Source: DAOVFN01 sp964607835 (GTDB taxonomy: Archaea > Aenigmatarchaeota > Aenigmatarchaeia > QMZP01). Taken from it: DNA of 64,000 bases. The translations under genes and the position numbers were made by a program. The stretch covers positions 1 to 64,000 of the forward strand of contig CAZSLL010000004.1 in the NCBI GenBank assembly GCA_964607835.1. Direction: 5' to 3'. Every line of letters starts with the position of its first letter. Position 1 is the stretch's first letter. A model generated the notes under the pieces. It made no database searches. It was not told the origin of the DNA and worked only from the letters and a program-made list of their open reading frames with translations. Positions 1 through 9,200 of the stretch are shown here, piece by piece.

Positions 1-195
1 ATGATAATACCCATAAGGTGCATGACGTGCGGCAAGCCAGTGGCACACCTCTGGGAGGACTACCAGGCCGAGGTCAAGAAGGGAAAGGCCCCCAAGGGCG
101 TGCTGGACAGCATCGGGCTCGAGAGGTTCTGCTGCAGGTCGCTCTTCCTGACGCACAAGGACTTCGTGAAGGAAGTCGGGCAGTTCAGGCGGTAG
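1..195 (+). CDS. rpoN: DNA-directed RNA polymerase subunit N (Rpo10/RpoN)
   Basis: This 64-residue protein is the small zinc-binding subunit of archaeal RNA polymerase, homologous to eukaryotic RPB10, and helps assemble the Rpo3/Rpo11 platform. The N-terminus MIIPIRCMTCGKP carries the family's first CxxC and the later ERFCCRS carries the paired cysteines that complete the zinc site. Length matches the family. The ATG is the first base of the window, so its promoter and upstream operon partners are not visible. It is the core-genome boundary of the surface-protein locus that follows. Confidence 0.97.
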   Translation: MIIPIRCMTCGKPVAHLWEDYQAEVKKGKAPKGVLDSIGLERFCCRSLFLTHKDFVKEVGQFRR

Positions 196-280
196 AGCAT
201 TTCTTTCAGGGAAAACAAGGAACGACATAAACAGATAATTCTGTCAATAATCTGCTGGGTATTCTGCATATTTTGTCAAT

Positions 281-830
281 TCATGCAAGCTTTGCTTCGC
301 AGTCCTCCTCTATGCCGAGGTAGAGGCAGTTGTAGAGTTTCTCGAGCCAGTCGTGTTCCTCGTTTGTCAATTCACCTTTCAGACCCAATACGACATCAAT
401 TGTCTTGTCGGAGTCGGTGGTGAAGGAGACTGTTTTGTTATAGTACTCGGGAAGTGTTTTCTCAAACGTGCACTCCCACTCGGCCTGGGGGAACAAGTAT
501 GGGCCGTAGGGGTTTGAGGTGTCACCACCCTGTTCGAAGTCCTCGTAGTCGCAGTAGATGTTCACATTGCTGAGTTGAGAACCGTCCTCGCCGCTCCTGA
601 CATCGAAGGTGATGTTCCACTGTCTGAAGACGAGATTGACCGTCTGGGACTGGTTGATGTCAAGTGAGAGGGTCTCGTTGACATAGCTTCCGTATGAGGC
701 GGTGAACGTATGGGGTGTATATATTGCGTTGCTCCCCACGCCAACGGACTGGTAGTATTCTGTCATGGTGTACCAGTCCGTCAGGCCCTGTGAATCGGTG
801 GTGTCATCCCAGACCGGGTTGCTGTCCTTT
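281..830 (-). pseudogene. Truncated paralogue of the large surface protein at 3407-6901
   Basis: Reading on the minus strand from about 830, the frame encodes KDSNPVWDDTTDSQGLTDWY, a diverged counterpart of a stretch in the intact gene, and then a segment identical to residues about 794-934 of that protein. It ends EEDCEAKLA with a stop at 281, whereas the full gene continues into a coiled coil and membrane anchor. Upstream of 830 the frame hits a stop almost at once and has no start or signal peptide. An internal ATG at 766 could make a 161-residue piece, but without export signal or anchor I treat this as a gene remnant left by duplication. Confidence 0.8.
292..715. repeat. 424-bp perfect direct repeat, copy 1
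   Basis: Bases 292-715 are identical as far as I can read to 4099-4522 (constant offset of 3807). Identity stops sharply at both edges, at ttgcttcgc on one side and in a run of G on the other. Outside it the paralogous frames are only partly similar. This copy lies in the truncated remnant. The two copies flank the FG-GAP gene. Confidence 0.93.
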
Positions 831-842
831 AAATGATATTAA

Positions 843-3410
843 ATGGCTTGTGTAATTATTATTATGGGAATAAGAATTGGTTTGTTTTTGCTCAGTATTC
901 TTATAATCTTATCATCTCTCGGCATGACCGCCAAAGCAAGCAATGTAGGTTTACTAAGAAATTCTGTTTGGGGCCAAAACATTACACCAGTTTATTATGC
1001 ATCCATTGCCTTTGGTGACATAGATAATGACAATGACAATGACATATTACTGTTCGGACAGTCTCTCTCAGGTGACATCTCAAAAGTATACATTAACAAC
1101 GGATCGACTTTCAATGAAGATTATAGTTGGCAAGAATATCTTAGCCCTATGAGACATGGATGTTTTTCAATGGGTGACATAGATAATGATAATGACATTG
1201 ACTTGGTAATGGCTGGTTGCATTGATGGTGGCGGGCAAAGCGTATGCAATGACGTCACAAAGCATGTTTATGTAAACAATGGCTCCGCGTTTATAGAAAG
1301 TAATCTTTGGTCAAATAACATAACAACAATGTATGACTGTTCATTGATTCTTGGCGACTTGAATAATGATGGTTTCTTGGACATAACAGCAATTGGTCAG
1401 GGACTTTCTGGGAACATAGCTAAAGTATACATAAACAATGGTAGCACATTCAGCGAAAGCAGTTACTGGGAAACAAACATCGATTCCGTGGCACAGGGTT
1501 CCATTGCATTATCCGACATAAACAAAAACGGCTTTTTAGACATGGTAATAACTGGGGATAAGGACGTCGAAGGGAAAATAACAAAGGTCTTCATAAATAA
1601 TGGGAGTTCTTTCAATGAGGATGATGCCTGGAGTAGCAACCTTACGGGAGTTGACCGAAGTTCCGTGATTCTTGGTGATTATGACAATGACGGTGACATA
1701 GACCTTGCATTAATCGGCCAGTATAGCGGAGACCATCTGCATTTTTACAAGAACAATGGAACTGCATTTATAGTTAATCAGACTCAACAAGGAGGAGGAC
1801 TTGAAGGATATTATAGGGGATCTATAGGATGGGGAGATTATGATAATGATGGAGATTTGGATCTAGCTGCAACAGGGAAAGAATATGGAAGAAACTGGAT
1901 ATACAACAATAATATTTCATTCTCTGTAGATTATACTGCAAGTAATAATATTCATTCGGATAATATGGAGCAGAGTGCATTATCGTGGGGAGATTATGAT
2001 AATGACGGTGATCTGGATTTAATTGCATCTGGAGTAAACACAACTGATCTTCTAACAGTGCTTTATGTCAACAACAATTCATATAGCAATACAAAACCAG
2101 ACTCACCTTCAAGTAATTTATTATCAAATTACTCCGAACAGAAGATAACTCTATCATGGGGAAACGGTTCAGATACTGAAACCCCTACGCTTGGACTATA
2201 TTACAATCTCCGTGTTGGTACATGTTCCGAATGTAATGACATTGTTTCCGGAGTCTTTGGCGGTTCCTCTGGTGGGGGCGGTGGAGGTGGACCATCATCT
2301 GGTTATTTCGGCAACATGATGCAACGGAGGAGCATCGCCCTGAACAGGCCCGACCTGGAGAACCAGACCATATACTGGGCAGTGCAGACCATAGACACGG
2401 GCCTCGCCAAGTCCGAGTGGTCCGAGGAGCAAGTCTACCTTGTAGGAGGTGAGCAGGTGTGCGTGGAAGACTGGTCATACGGTTCCTGGAGTGGGTGCTC
2501 CGGGGGAACCCAGACCCGGTCCGCAACTGACCTCAACTCCTGCGGGACCACGGACAACCGCTCCGCGCTGAGCAGGGAATGCGAGGAAGATGAAGGTGGT
2601 GGAGGCGGTTCCTCCGGGGCCGCTGTGCCGCCTGACCCCAACACCTACACCAAGAGGTGGACCCTTATCCAGGCAGGGAAAAGCGCGGGATTCGCCGTGG
2701 GCAGGGAGAACATCTCGGTTACCGGGATAACGGTTCAGGTAAGGGAGCGGGTTACCGGGGCATCGGTCAGCGTGGCGAGGCTTGGCAGCAACCCTGTAAG
2801 CAAGGAGCCTGTTGGAACGGCGTACCAGTTCATGGAAATCAGCCAGGAGGGGCTCGATTCTCTGGAGGAAGCCAGGGTGAACTTCACTGTCAATTCAAGT
2901 TGGATAACGGATAACGATGTGAATGCATCGAGGGTCTTCCTTAACCGCTATGTGAACGGCTCGTGGGTTAGGCTGGATACCCGGTTGCTTGAGAGCAGTG
3001 ATAGCTATCATGTTTACGATGCAGTGGTCCCGGGATTCTCCTATTTTTCCATAAGCGGAGATGCGAATCTCCCGGTGATATGCGAGCCAGGGGAGAGGAG
3101 GTGCAGCCTCAGCAGGCTCGAGGAATGCGGGAGCGCAGGCACTGCGTGGAACCTGTTGCAAACCTGCCTCTATGGGTGCTCTGGTGGGGCTTGCGTAGAG
3201 GCAGTGTGTGAGCTGGGCCAGGTCATGTGTTCAGGGAACTCCGTGCTCTTATGCAACGTCACGGAATGGGTTCTCGGGGAAAGCTGCGCGTTCGGGTGCG
3301 TGGATGGGCAGTGCAATGGGTTCCCTGTTGAGTATGTAGGTTGTGCTATTGGAGTGTTAGTTGTGGCTGGTGGAATAGGTTACTTCTTCAGGAAGAAGGG
3401 AATAGCTTAA
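843..3410 (+). CDS. Secreted, membrane-anchored FG-GAP/VCBS-repeat surface protein (855 aa), chimeric
   Basis: Residues 1-33 form a signal peptide. About residues 50-420 hold FG-GAP/VCBS-type repeats with calcium-binding acidic motifs such as DIDNDNDND and GDYDNDGDLDL, as in beta-propeller adhesins. A glycine-rich linker near residue 475 is followed by a WSYGSWSGCSGGTQTR segment resembling thrombospondin type 1, a domain resembling PGF-pre-PGF (about 610-740), two cysteine-rich units, and a C-terminal membrane helix ending FRKKGIA. The first 1.4 kb is AT-rich and the rest GC-rich, so the gene looks like a foreign ectodomain joined to a host anchor. The stop overlaps the convergent neighbour's stop within the shared ttaa. 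A role in surface binding is inference. Confidence 0.85.
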   Translation: MACVIIIMGIRIGLFLLSILIILSSLGMTAKASNVGLLRNSVWGQNITPVYYASIAFGDIDNDNDNDILLFGQSLSGDISKVYINNGSTFNEDYSWQEYLSPMRHGCFSMGDIDNDNDIDLVMAGCIDGGGQSVCNDVTKHVYVNNGSAFIESNLWSNNITTMYDCSLILGDLNNDGFLDITAIGQGLSGNIAKVYINNGSTFSESSYWETNIDSVAQGSIALSDINKNGFLDMVITGDKDVEGKITKVFINNGSSFNEDDAWSSNLTGVDRSSVILGDYDNDGDIDLALIGQYSGDHLHFYKNNGTAFIVNQTQQGGGLEGYYRGSIGWGDYDNDGDLDLAATGKEYGRNWIYNNNISFSVDYTASNNIHSDNMEQSALSWGDYDNDGDLDLIASGVNTTDLLTVLYVNNNSYSNTKPDSPSSNLLSNYSEQKITLSWGNGSDTETPTLGLYYNLRVGTCSECNDIVSGVFGGSSGGGGGGGPSSGYFGNMMQRRSIALNRPDLENQTIYWAVQTIDTGLAKSEWSEEQVYLVGGEQVCVEDWSYGSWSGCSGGTQTRSATDLNSCGTTDNRSALSRECEEDEGGGGGSSGAAVPPDPNTYTKRWTLIQAGKSAGFAVGRENISVTGITVQVRERVTGASVSVARLGSNPVSKEPVGTAYQFMEISQEGLDSLEEARVNFTVNSSWITDNDVNASRVFLNRYVNGSWVRLDTRLLESSDSYHVYDAVVPGFSYFSISGDANLPVICEPGERRCSLSRLEECGSAGTAWNLLQTCLYGCSGGACVEAVCELGQVMCSGNSVLLCNVTEWVLGESCAFGCVDGQCNGFPVEYVGCAIGVLVVAGGIGYFFRKKGIA

Positions 3411-6400
3411 TTGTTTCTTCTTGACAAGCCCAGGAAGACTGCTATTGACAGTGCGATCGCGGAGAATATCATCGATATGTTGGTTGTTGATAAAAGGCCG
3501 GACGTGAGGAGCCCTGTCAGGGGATTTGAAGGTGGCGAGGTGGCCTGGAGGGTTTCCGTGGCCTTTTCAATGCCAACTGATGCAACCTCGTTACCCTTGG
3601 TGACCACCAGGCTTCCTATGCTTCCCTGGCCGTAGTTTATCCAGACCTGGTTGGGGTCTATCTCGACTGAGCGGATTATTGTGTACTCACCTGCGGAGAG
3701 GCTCGGCCTGAGCTGGACCGTGAAGTTAATTACCGAGTCCATCTCGCCTATGGTGTATACGGTTAGGGGTATGCAGTACGGCTCTATCATGTCGAACCCG
3801 TCAGATGAGGGGTCTCCCTGAGAGATGCATGAGTCATCGTCATCCATGAACCAGTATTTTATCCTTACTGGAAGGAAGTCCCCCTCGTCGTAGCCAGCCT
3901 TTACGGGGATGTAGACTGAATAGTTTATGGTGAGGTTGTAGGTGTCGTTGACCTCTGTGTTGATTACATCCTCGTCCAGGACTACTGAATCGTCTGTGGG
4001 GAGGGACTGCTCCCAGATGCTGGTAACAGTCTGGTTGATTTCCTCGAGCATGGACTGGATCTCCTCCTGGGAGGCATTGATTTCTTCCAGATGGTTCATT
4101 GCTTCGCAGTCCTCCTCTATGCCGAGGTAGAGGCAGTTGTAGAGTTTCTCGAGCCAGTCGTGTTCCTCGTTTGTCAATTCACCTTTCAGACCCAATACGA
4201 CATCAATTGTCTTGTCGGAGTCGGTGGTGAAGGAGACTGTTTTGTTATAGTACTCGGGAAGTGTTTTCTCAAACGTGCACTCCCACTCGGCCTGGGGGAA
4301 CAAGTATGGGCCGTAGGGGTTTGAGGTGTCACCACCCTGTTCGAAGTCCTCGTAGTCGCAGTAGATGTTCACATTGCTGAGTTGAGAACCGTCCTCGCCG
4401 CTCCTGACATCGAAGGTGATGTTCCACTGTCTGAAGACGAGATTGACCGTCTGGGACTGGTTGATGTCAAGTGAGAGGGTCTCGTTGACATAGCTTCCGT
4501 ATGAGGCGGTGAACGTATGGGGGGTGTACTCAATCAGACCGCTGTTAGGAGCAATCAACCTGACGTATTCTGTTATTAGATACCAGTCTGTGAGACCTCC
4601 AGTGTCGGTATCTTCCGTCCACAGGAGGTTGCTGTCCTTGTCGAATGCATAAACAGTCGCGCCATCCAGAGAATCGGTCTGGTTCGAGACGTTGGCCCTC
4701 ACATACCATTTCACCGTGAACCTCGATGTGTAGTCATAATCATTGTACTCGAAATTACTGAAGGTGGCGTTCACCAAGGTAGCATTGGAATAATTTATTA
4801 GATAAACATCTCCTCTTTCCGAGTCAATGAACGAGTTGTGGATTGAGATGTTTCTCGAATTGTTCAGCCGTACACCGTGACTATAGTCTCTCAAATCACA
4901 ATTCTTTAGAGTCACATTATTGATGCCATTCATTCGTATGCCTGTATAATATTCATAGCTGTCTGGACTCGGCTCGCTGAGAATCATATTATTGCAGTCC
5001 ACTACGATGTTTGAAGCGTTAATGATAAGGACCCCATTCTCATTGGCATCATGCACACTGCAGCTGAGCCCAGAACTGAATGTGGTGTCTTCATTGATGA
5101 AAGTGTCATCATCCGGACACATCTCAGTCTCACCCCCAAGAGTCACACTAAGCGGGTTGTTCCACCCCCTGAAATAATCGTCAATGTCCTGCCATGAGTC
5201 AGGGGAGGAGTCAGTTGTCAATACAGTGAGAACCTCATAGCTGTCAAAATCAATATAGGAGTTGGTGTCGTTGCTGTTAATGCGTATTCCGTCCCTGTCG
5301 TCATTGCTCCATCCCTTGTTAAAGAGGTAGAAAGAGTCCGTGAACTCTCCATAGGTTATACCCGTAGCTCTTGAGCCGGCAGAACGGTTGCCTCCCACCC
5401 AATATATGCCGGAGTCCTGAAAGAGGACTCCACCGGGATTGCCCAGAGAGTCAAAGGTGCCCTCATCAAAAGAATCATTCACATAATGCAGGTGGTAGTA
5501 ATCTGTATCAAAGTCCCAGAATTCATTGTATGTATTTTTTCCCCTGCATTCACTGGTGTCCCTCTGGTATATGTTCCATTCTATGATGGGGTTGTTCTTG
5601 TAGACATTTATGTCAGCGAACTGGCAGAACGAGGAAGTTGACTTAACAGAAACAGTGGTGTTAATCCTCTTTATCACATTCCCATCGTAAAGCCTCTGGG
5701 AATCGTGCTCGCCTTCATCGTTTGTGTAGTCGCTCTTAACGAAAGCCCTTCCCTCGAATATGCTGATGTGGTCATTGGCCGGATTAGTTGCCTGTAACCT
5801 TGTTATTCCATTCACTTTGAAGTCATCCACGCTAACCCACCCATAGCCAGAGCCGTCAGAACCATATTCCTCTGCTGTTTTCAGGTATCTCAAATAGTAG
5901 TTGTCGCCGTTCTCGTTCAGCCAGTGAGGCTCAATATAGTTCGAGTCCTGGGAAACATTGAAGTTTGACTCAGAGTAATCCGGCTCGTCGGCGTCTCCGT
6001 TGTCATAATATACAGAATATATAGTGTCCGTCCCTGCGCTTCTGTTGGCAAGGAAAAGGGTCTGGTTGGTTTCCGGGAAGGTATCCGAAGGAATCTCGTT
6101 TCCTTCAAAATGACAGGGTGAGTCGATAATCCTTATTTCTCTTGTTGCATTTGAGAATATCAGACCACTAATGTCAAGGTAAACCGGTTCATATACCCTA
6201 TCTATATCGGTTTCAAGGGGATCATCAAGTGTTATGTTCCTGCATTTGCTCCAGGAGCTGTTCCACCACTCCCACTCATTGAGCTTCAACCCAAGGAAGG
6301 TGGGCACCCAATCAACATTGTTCATGCCTATGGTGGGGTGTTTCTTCCCTGCGAGCTTTATTGTGTATTCCTTTCCTCCTTTAAGGGTCTCTCCCCAGAA

Positions 6401-6901
6401 ACCGAAATTCTGGTAGGAGTCCCGGTATCTTGTTTCTCTTCTCGTGTCTGTTATTACGTCATGCCAGCAGGTCTCGTTCTCATGGGATTCATTGCCGAGA
6501 GAGCAGGAATAGCTCTGGTTCTCATATACAGGCATCTCAACGGTGTACGAGAGGTTCCTCAGGATTTCGAAATGATACTCATCGAGTCCCGGCATCCAGT
6601 TCCTGCCCTTTAGGAATTCCCAATTGAATTCGCTGTTCGAATCAGCGGGAAAGGTTATGTCATCGTAGGGAGTAATCCTGAGTATGGCATGGCAATCGAC
6701 CAGGCAGTTGTCCGTGTTCTCGACTAGCTTGATATCTACCATGGGACTGTCGAGGTTTGTCTTTATCCTTATGGTGTCATCTGCCAGCATGACCTTCTCG
6801 AATGATGGTGTGGCAAAAACCGTGTCGAGAACAAATGGTATTGCGATGAATAATGTCAGAACGAAGATGTTTCCAAGAGCTTTTATCATTGGAAATTTCA
6901 T
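3407..6901 (-). CDS. Large exported surface protein with DUF2341-like and NosD-like beta-helix regions (1164 aa)
   Basis: The N-terminus is a signal peptide or anchor (IFVLTLFIAIPFVLDTVFA). A region around residues 205-330 resembles DUF2341-type domains (NSSWSKCRNITL). Residues about 590-720 look like a NosD-type parallel beta-helix (INASNIVVDCNNMIL, followed by repeated NNVTLKNC-like rungs). Residues about 794-934 are the segment duplicated at 292-715. A short coiled coil (LEEINASQEEIQSMLEEINQ) and C-terminal membrane helix ending LGLSRRNN follow. There are many N-glycosylation sequons. A TATA-like CTTTTTAAAC lies about 30 nt upstream of the ATG. The ligand or function is unknown; cell-surface display is the safe call. 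Confidence 0.85.
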   Translation of the reverse strand: MKFPMIKALGNIFVLTLFIAIPFVLDTVFATPSFEKVMLADDTIRIKTNLDSPMVDIKLVENTDNCLVDCHAILRITPYDDITFPADSNSEFNWEFLKGRNWMPGLDEYHFEILRNLSYTVEMPVYENQSYSCSLGNESHENETCWHDVITDTRRETRYRDSYQNFGFWGETLKGGKEYTIKLAGKKHPTIGMNNVDWVPTFLGLKLNEWEWWNSSWSKCRNITLDDPLETDIDRVYEPVYLDISGLIFSNATREIRIIDSPCHFEGNEIPSDTFPETNQTLFLANRSAGTDTIYSVYYDNGDADEPDYSESNFNVSQDSNYIEPHWLNENGDNYYLRYLKTAEEYGSDGSGYGWVSVDDFKVNGITRLQATNPANDHISIFEGRAFVKSDYTNDEGEHDSQRLYDGNVIKRINTTVSVKSTSSFCQFADINVYKNNPIIEWNIYQRDTSECRGKNTYNEFWDFDTDYYHLHYVNDSFDEGTFDSLGNPGGVLFQDSGIYWVGGNRSAGSRATGITYGEFTDSFYLFNKGWSNDDRDGIRINSNDTNSYIDFDSYEVLTVLTTDSSPDSWQDIDDYFRGWNNPLSVTLGGETEMCPDDDTFINEDTTFSSGLSCSVHDANENGVLIINASNIVVDCNNMILSEPSPDSYEYYTGIRMNGINNVTLKNCDLRDYSHGVRLNNSRNISIHNSFIDSERGDVYLINYSNATLVNATFSNFEYNDYDYTSRFTVKWYVRANVSNQTDSLDGATVYAFDKDSNLLWTEDTDTGGLTDWYLITEYVRLIAPNSGLIEYTPHTFTASYGSYVNETLSLDINQSQTVNLVFRQWNITFDVRSGEDGSQLSNVNIYCDYEDFEQGGDTSNPYGPYLFPQAEWECTFEKTLPEYYNKTVSFTTDSDKTIDVVLGLKGELTNEEHDWLEKLYNCLYLGIEEDCEAMNHLEEINASQEEIQSMLEEINQTVTSIWEQSLPTDDSVVLDEDVINTEVNDTYNLTINYSVYIPVKAGYDEGDFLPVRIKYWFMDDDDSCISQGDPSSDGFDMIEPYCIPLTVYTIGEMDSVINFTVQLRPSLSAGEYTIIRSVEIDPNQVWINYGQGSIGSLVVTKGNEVASVGIEKATETLQATSPPSNPLTGLLTSGLLSTTNISMIFSAIALSIAVFLGLSRRNN
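4099..4522. repeat. 424-bp perfect direct repeat, copy 2
   Basis: This is the partner of 292-715, lying inside the intact 1164-residue gene. Because the copies are in the same orientation, homologous recombination between them would delete 716-4522, removing the FG-GAP gene. It would also fuse the 5' part of the large gene to the remnant's stop, giving a protein without coiled coil or anchor. Confidence 0.93.
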
Positions 6902-6959
6902 TCCTTTAGCAATTGAAAGGATTGTTTAAAAAGTTATGTTTAAACGCATGAAAAGTCTT

Positions 6960-7433
6960 TCACGGAAGCCGGGCCTTTGAGAGGATTCTCACGTATGAGT
7001 CCAGGCGCTTGATTTCCTTCTCCAGGATTCCCAGGGAGCGCTCGGCCTTCCTCCGCTCCGCTTGGGGGAGCTTTGCGAGGGATGAGCGGCTCTCTGTGAT
7101 GTCGGTGAGCGTGGAGTCGATGGACTTGCTCATGCGAGCAATGATGGCGTTCTTGAGGGCCTCCAGGAGGTCGCCCTGGAGGGTGACGTAGAGGTTGCGG
7201 TCCCCCTTCTTGCGGGATTTCCTCACAATGCCCATGACCTCCAGGAGGTCCAGGCTGAGGGATATCATGGATATGGAGTAGCCCGTCTCCCTGGCAAGGG
7301 CCTGGAGGGAAAGCTCCCGGTCGTTCACCGCCAGGGCAGCGATTATCCTGCCGTGTATGGGGGAGTATCCCAGGGTCTTGGCCACCTCCCCGAATGTGCC
7401 GTACACTCTGTCAAGCACGGGCTTCTCGCTCAT
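6960..7433 (-). CDS. GbsR/MarR-like winged-helix transcriptional regulator (157 aa)
   Basis: The protein has a winged-helix core: LGYSPIHGRIIAALAVNDRELSL then LARETGYSISMISLSLDLLEVMGIVRKS as recognition region and wing. A long charged helix follows (residues about 110-157), typical of dimerising GbsR-like MarR regulators. No metal-binding cysteines are seen. It is transcribed divergently from the radical SAM gene at 7513, with only about 80 bp of AT-rich promoter DNA between them, so it plausibly controls that gene as well as itself. Confidence 0.75.
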   Translation of the reverse strand: MSEKPVLDRVYGTFGEVAKTLGYSPIHGRIIAALAVNDRELSLQALARETGYSISMISLSLDLLEVMGIVRKSRKKGDRNLYVTLQGDLLEALKNAIIARMSKSIDSTLTDITESRSSLAKLPQAERRKAERSLGILEKEIKRLDSYVRILSKARLP

Positions 7434-7512
7434 GTTAAAGGCTTGGGGTAGCTATTTAAATATTTGGAGGTTTTAATATTCATTAAAAGTTCATGTTCAG
7501 GAACTGGTTCAG

Positions 7513-9150
7513 ATGCCCGCCAAGAAGGCCCCGAAAGAGAAACAGGAGACCCACATCAGGTGGACCACCTCTGTCTGCCCCGAGTGCCTGCAGGTCATAA
7601 AGGCCGAGATATTCGAGAGGGGCGGGAAAGCCCTCATAAGGAAGACCTGCCAGAAGCACGGGACCTACGAGGACACCTACTGGTCAGACGCTGAGATGCT
7701 CAGGAAGGCCGAGAAATGGGCCAGGGACGGCAAGGGAGTCGACAATCCCAACATAGAGAAGGAGAGCCCTGAGTGCCCCAAGGACTGCGGGCTGTGCAGC
7801 ATGCACAAGAGCCACACAGCGCTCGCGAACGTCGTCCTGACCACGAGGTGCGACAGGAACTGCTTCTACTGCTTCTTCTACGCTGGGAAGCTCGGGTACG
7901 TGTACGAGCCCACCATGGGCCAGATAAGGGAGATGCTCAGCAAGCTCAGGGGGGAGAGGCCCGTTCCCTGCAACGCGGTCCAGCTCACCGGAGGGGAGCC
8001 CACAATGAGGGAGGACATCCTGGACATCATTAGGATGTGCAGGGAGGAGGGTTTCGACCACGTCCAGCTCAACACAAACGGCATAAGGATTGCACAGGAC
8101 CTGGAGTTCGCCAAGAGCCTCAGGGAGGCCAAGGTGAGCACGCTGTACTTGTCATTTGACGGGCTCACGCCCAAGACCAACATCAAGAACCACTGGGAGA
8201 TTCCCGGGACACTGAACAACTGCAGGCAGGCGGGGATCGGGGCAGTGCTTGTGCCCACTGTCATAGGCGGGCTCAATGACGGGGAGCTCGGGGACATCCT
8301 CAGGTTCGGGTTCAGGAACAATGACGTTGTGAGGGGGGTGAACTTCCAGCCCGTTTCCCTGGTGGGAATGATGCCCAAGAAGAAGAGAGACGAGCAAAGG
8401 ATAACCATCCCGGACGTCATAGAGAAGCTGTCCGAGCAGACAAAGGACCAGGTCGGGAAAGAGGACTTCTACCCGGTTCCAAGCATGCTCAGGATAACCA
8501 ACTTCGTGGAGGGCATGACAGGGAAGGCGGAGTACGAGATGGGCTCGCATTATGCCTGCGGCATGGCCACATACATATTCAACGACAACGGGAAGATGAT
8601 TCCCATCACAAGGTTCATAGACGTGGACGGGTTCCTGGAGTACCTGGACGAGAAGGGCACAGAGCTCAAGGACAAGAGGAACAAGTTCTCCAGGGGAGTG
8701 GGCAAGTTCAGGGCAGGGAGCGAGCTCATGTTCAGGATAAATTCCTTCATAGACAAGAGCAAAGCCCCTGAGGGCTTCAGCCTGGGCAAGATAATATACA
8801 ACGCCCTTGTGAAGCACGACTATAGGGCACTGGGGGACTTCCACCACAAGAGCCTGTTCGCTGGCATGATGCATTTCCAGGACCTCTACAACTACGACAT
8901 AGAGAGGGTCAAGAGGTGCTGCATACACTACGCCATGTCAGACGGAAGGATAATCCCCTTCTGCGCGTTCAACGTCATACCAGAGTGGTACAGGGACAGG
9001 GAGCAGAAGTCACAGGGCATACCACTCAAGAAGTGGGAGCAGAAGACAGGGAAGAGGATAAAGGACGACCTCTACATGAGGAAGCCCAAAGAGCTCGAGG
9101 CCAGCAAGCTCTACAGGGACACATACAAGGGTTTCCTGAAGAAGAAGTGA
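7513..9150 (+). CDS. tes: Radical SAM protein of the tetraether lipid synthase (Tes) family
   Basis: The 545-residue protein begins with the family's cysteine-rich segment (SVCPECLQVI near residue 20, KTCQKHGTYEDTYWSDAE, then CPKDCGLCSMHKSHTALANVVLTTRC). The SAM cluster site CDRNCFYC (C113, C117, C120) and a GGEPTMR glycine motif near 157 follow. This arrangement matches the Tes/MJ0619 group, which joins biphytanyl chains to make membrane-spanning tetraethers. The FFYAGKLGYVYEP stretch after the cluster is not what I expect from the best-known members. A related lipid-crosslinking or methylating radical SAM enzyme is the alternative. A TATA-like ttttaatat lies about 40 nt before the ATG. Confidence 0.72.
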   Translation: MPAKKAPKEKQETHIRWTTSVCPECLQVIKAEIFERGGKALIRKTCQKHGTYEDTYWSDAEMLRKAEKWARDGKGVDNPNIEKESPECPKDCGLCSMHKSHTALANVVLTTRCDRNCFYCFFYAGKLGYVYEPTMGQIREMLSKLRGERPVPCNAVQLTGGEPTMREDILDIIRMCREEGFDHVQLNTNGIRIAQDLEFAKSLREAKVSTLYLSFDGLTPKTNIKNHWEIPGTLNNCRQAGIGAVLVPTVIGGLNDGELGDILRFGFRNNDVVRGVNFQPVSLVGMMPKKKRDEQRITIPDVIEKLSEQTKDQVGKEDFYPVPSMLRITNFVEGMTGKAEYEMGSHYACGMATYIFNDNGKMIPITRFIDVDGFLEYLDEKGTELKDKRNKFSRGVGKFRAGSELMFRINSFIDKSKAPEGFSLGKIIYNALVKHDYRALGDFHHKSLFAGMMHFQDLYNYDIERVKRCCIHYAMSDGRIIPFCAFNVIPEWYRDREQKSQGIPLKKWEQKTGKRIKDDLYMRKPKELEASKLYRDTYKGFLKKK

Positions 9151-9200
9151 ATTCCCGGCGGGCCTGATTATTGTCTGAACAGCTCTGAATACCTGCCGGT

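Noticed and set aside
281..766. Functional 161-residue protein
   Set aside because: No signal peptide or anchor, frame blocked just upstream, and content is a fragment of the large neighbour; treated as a remnant.
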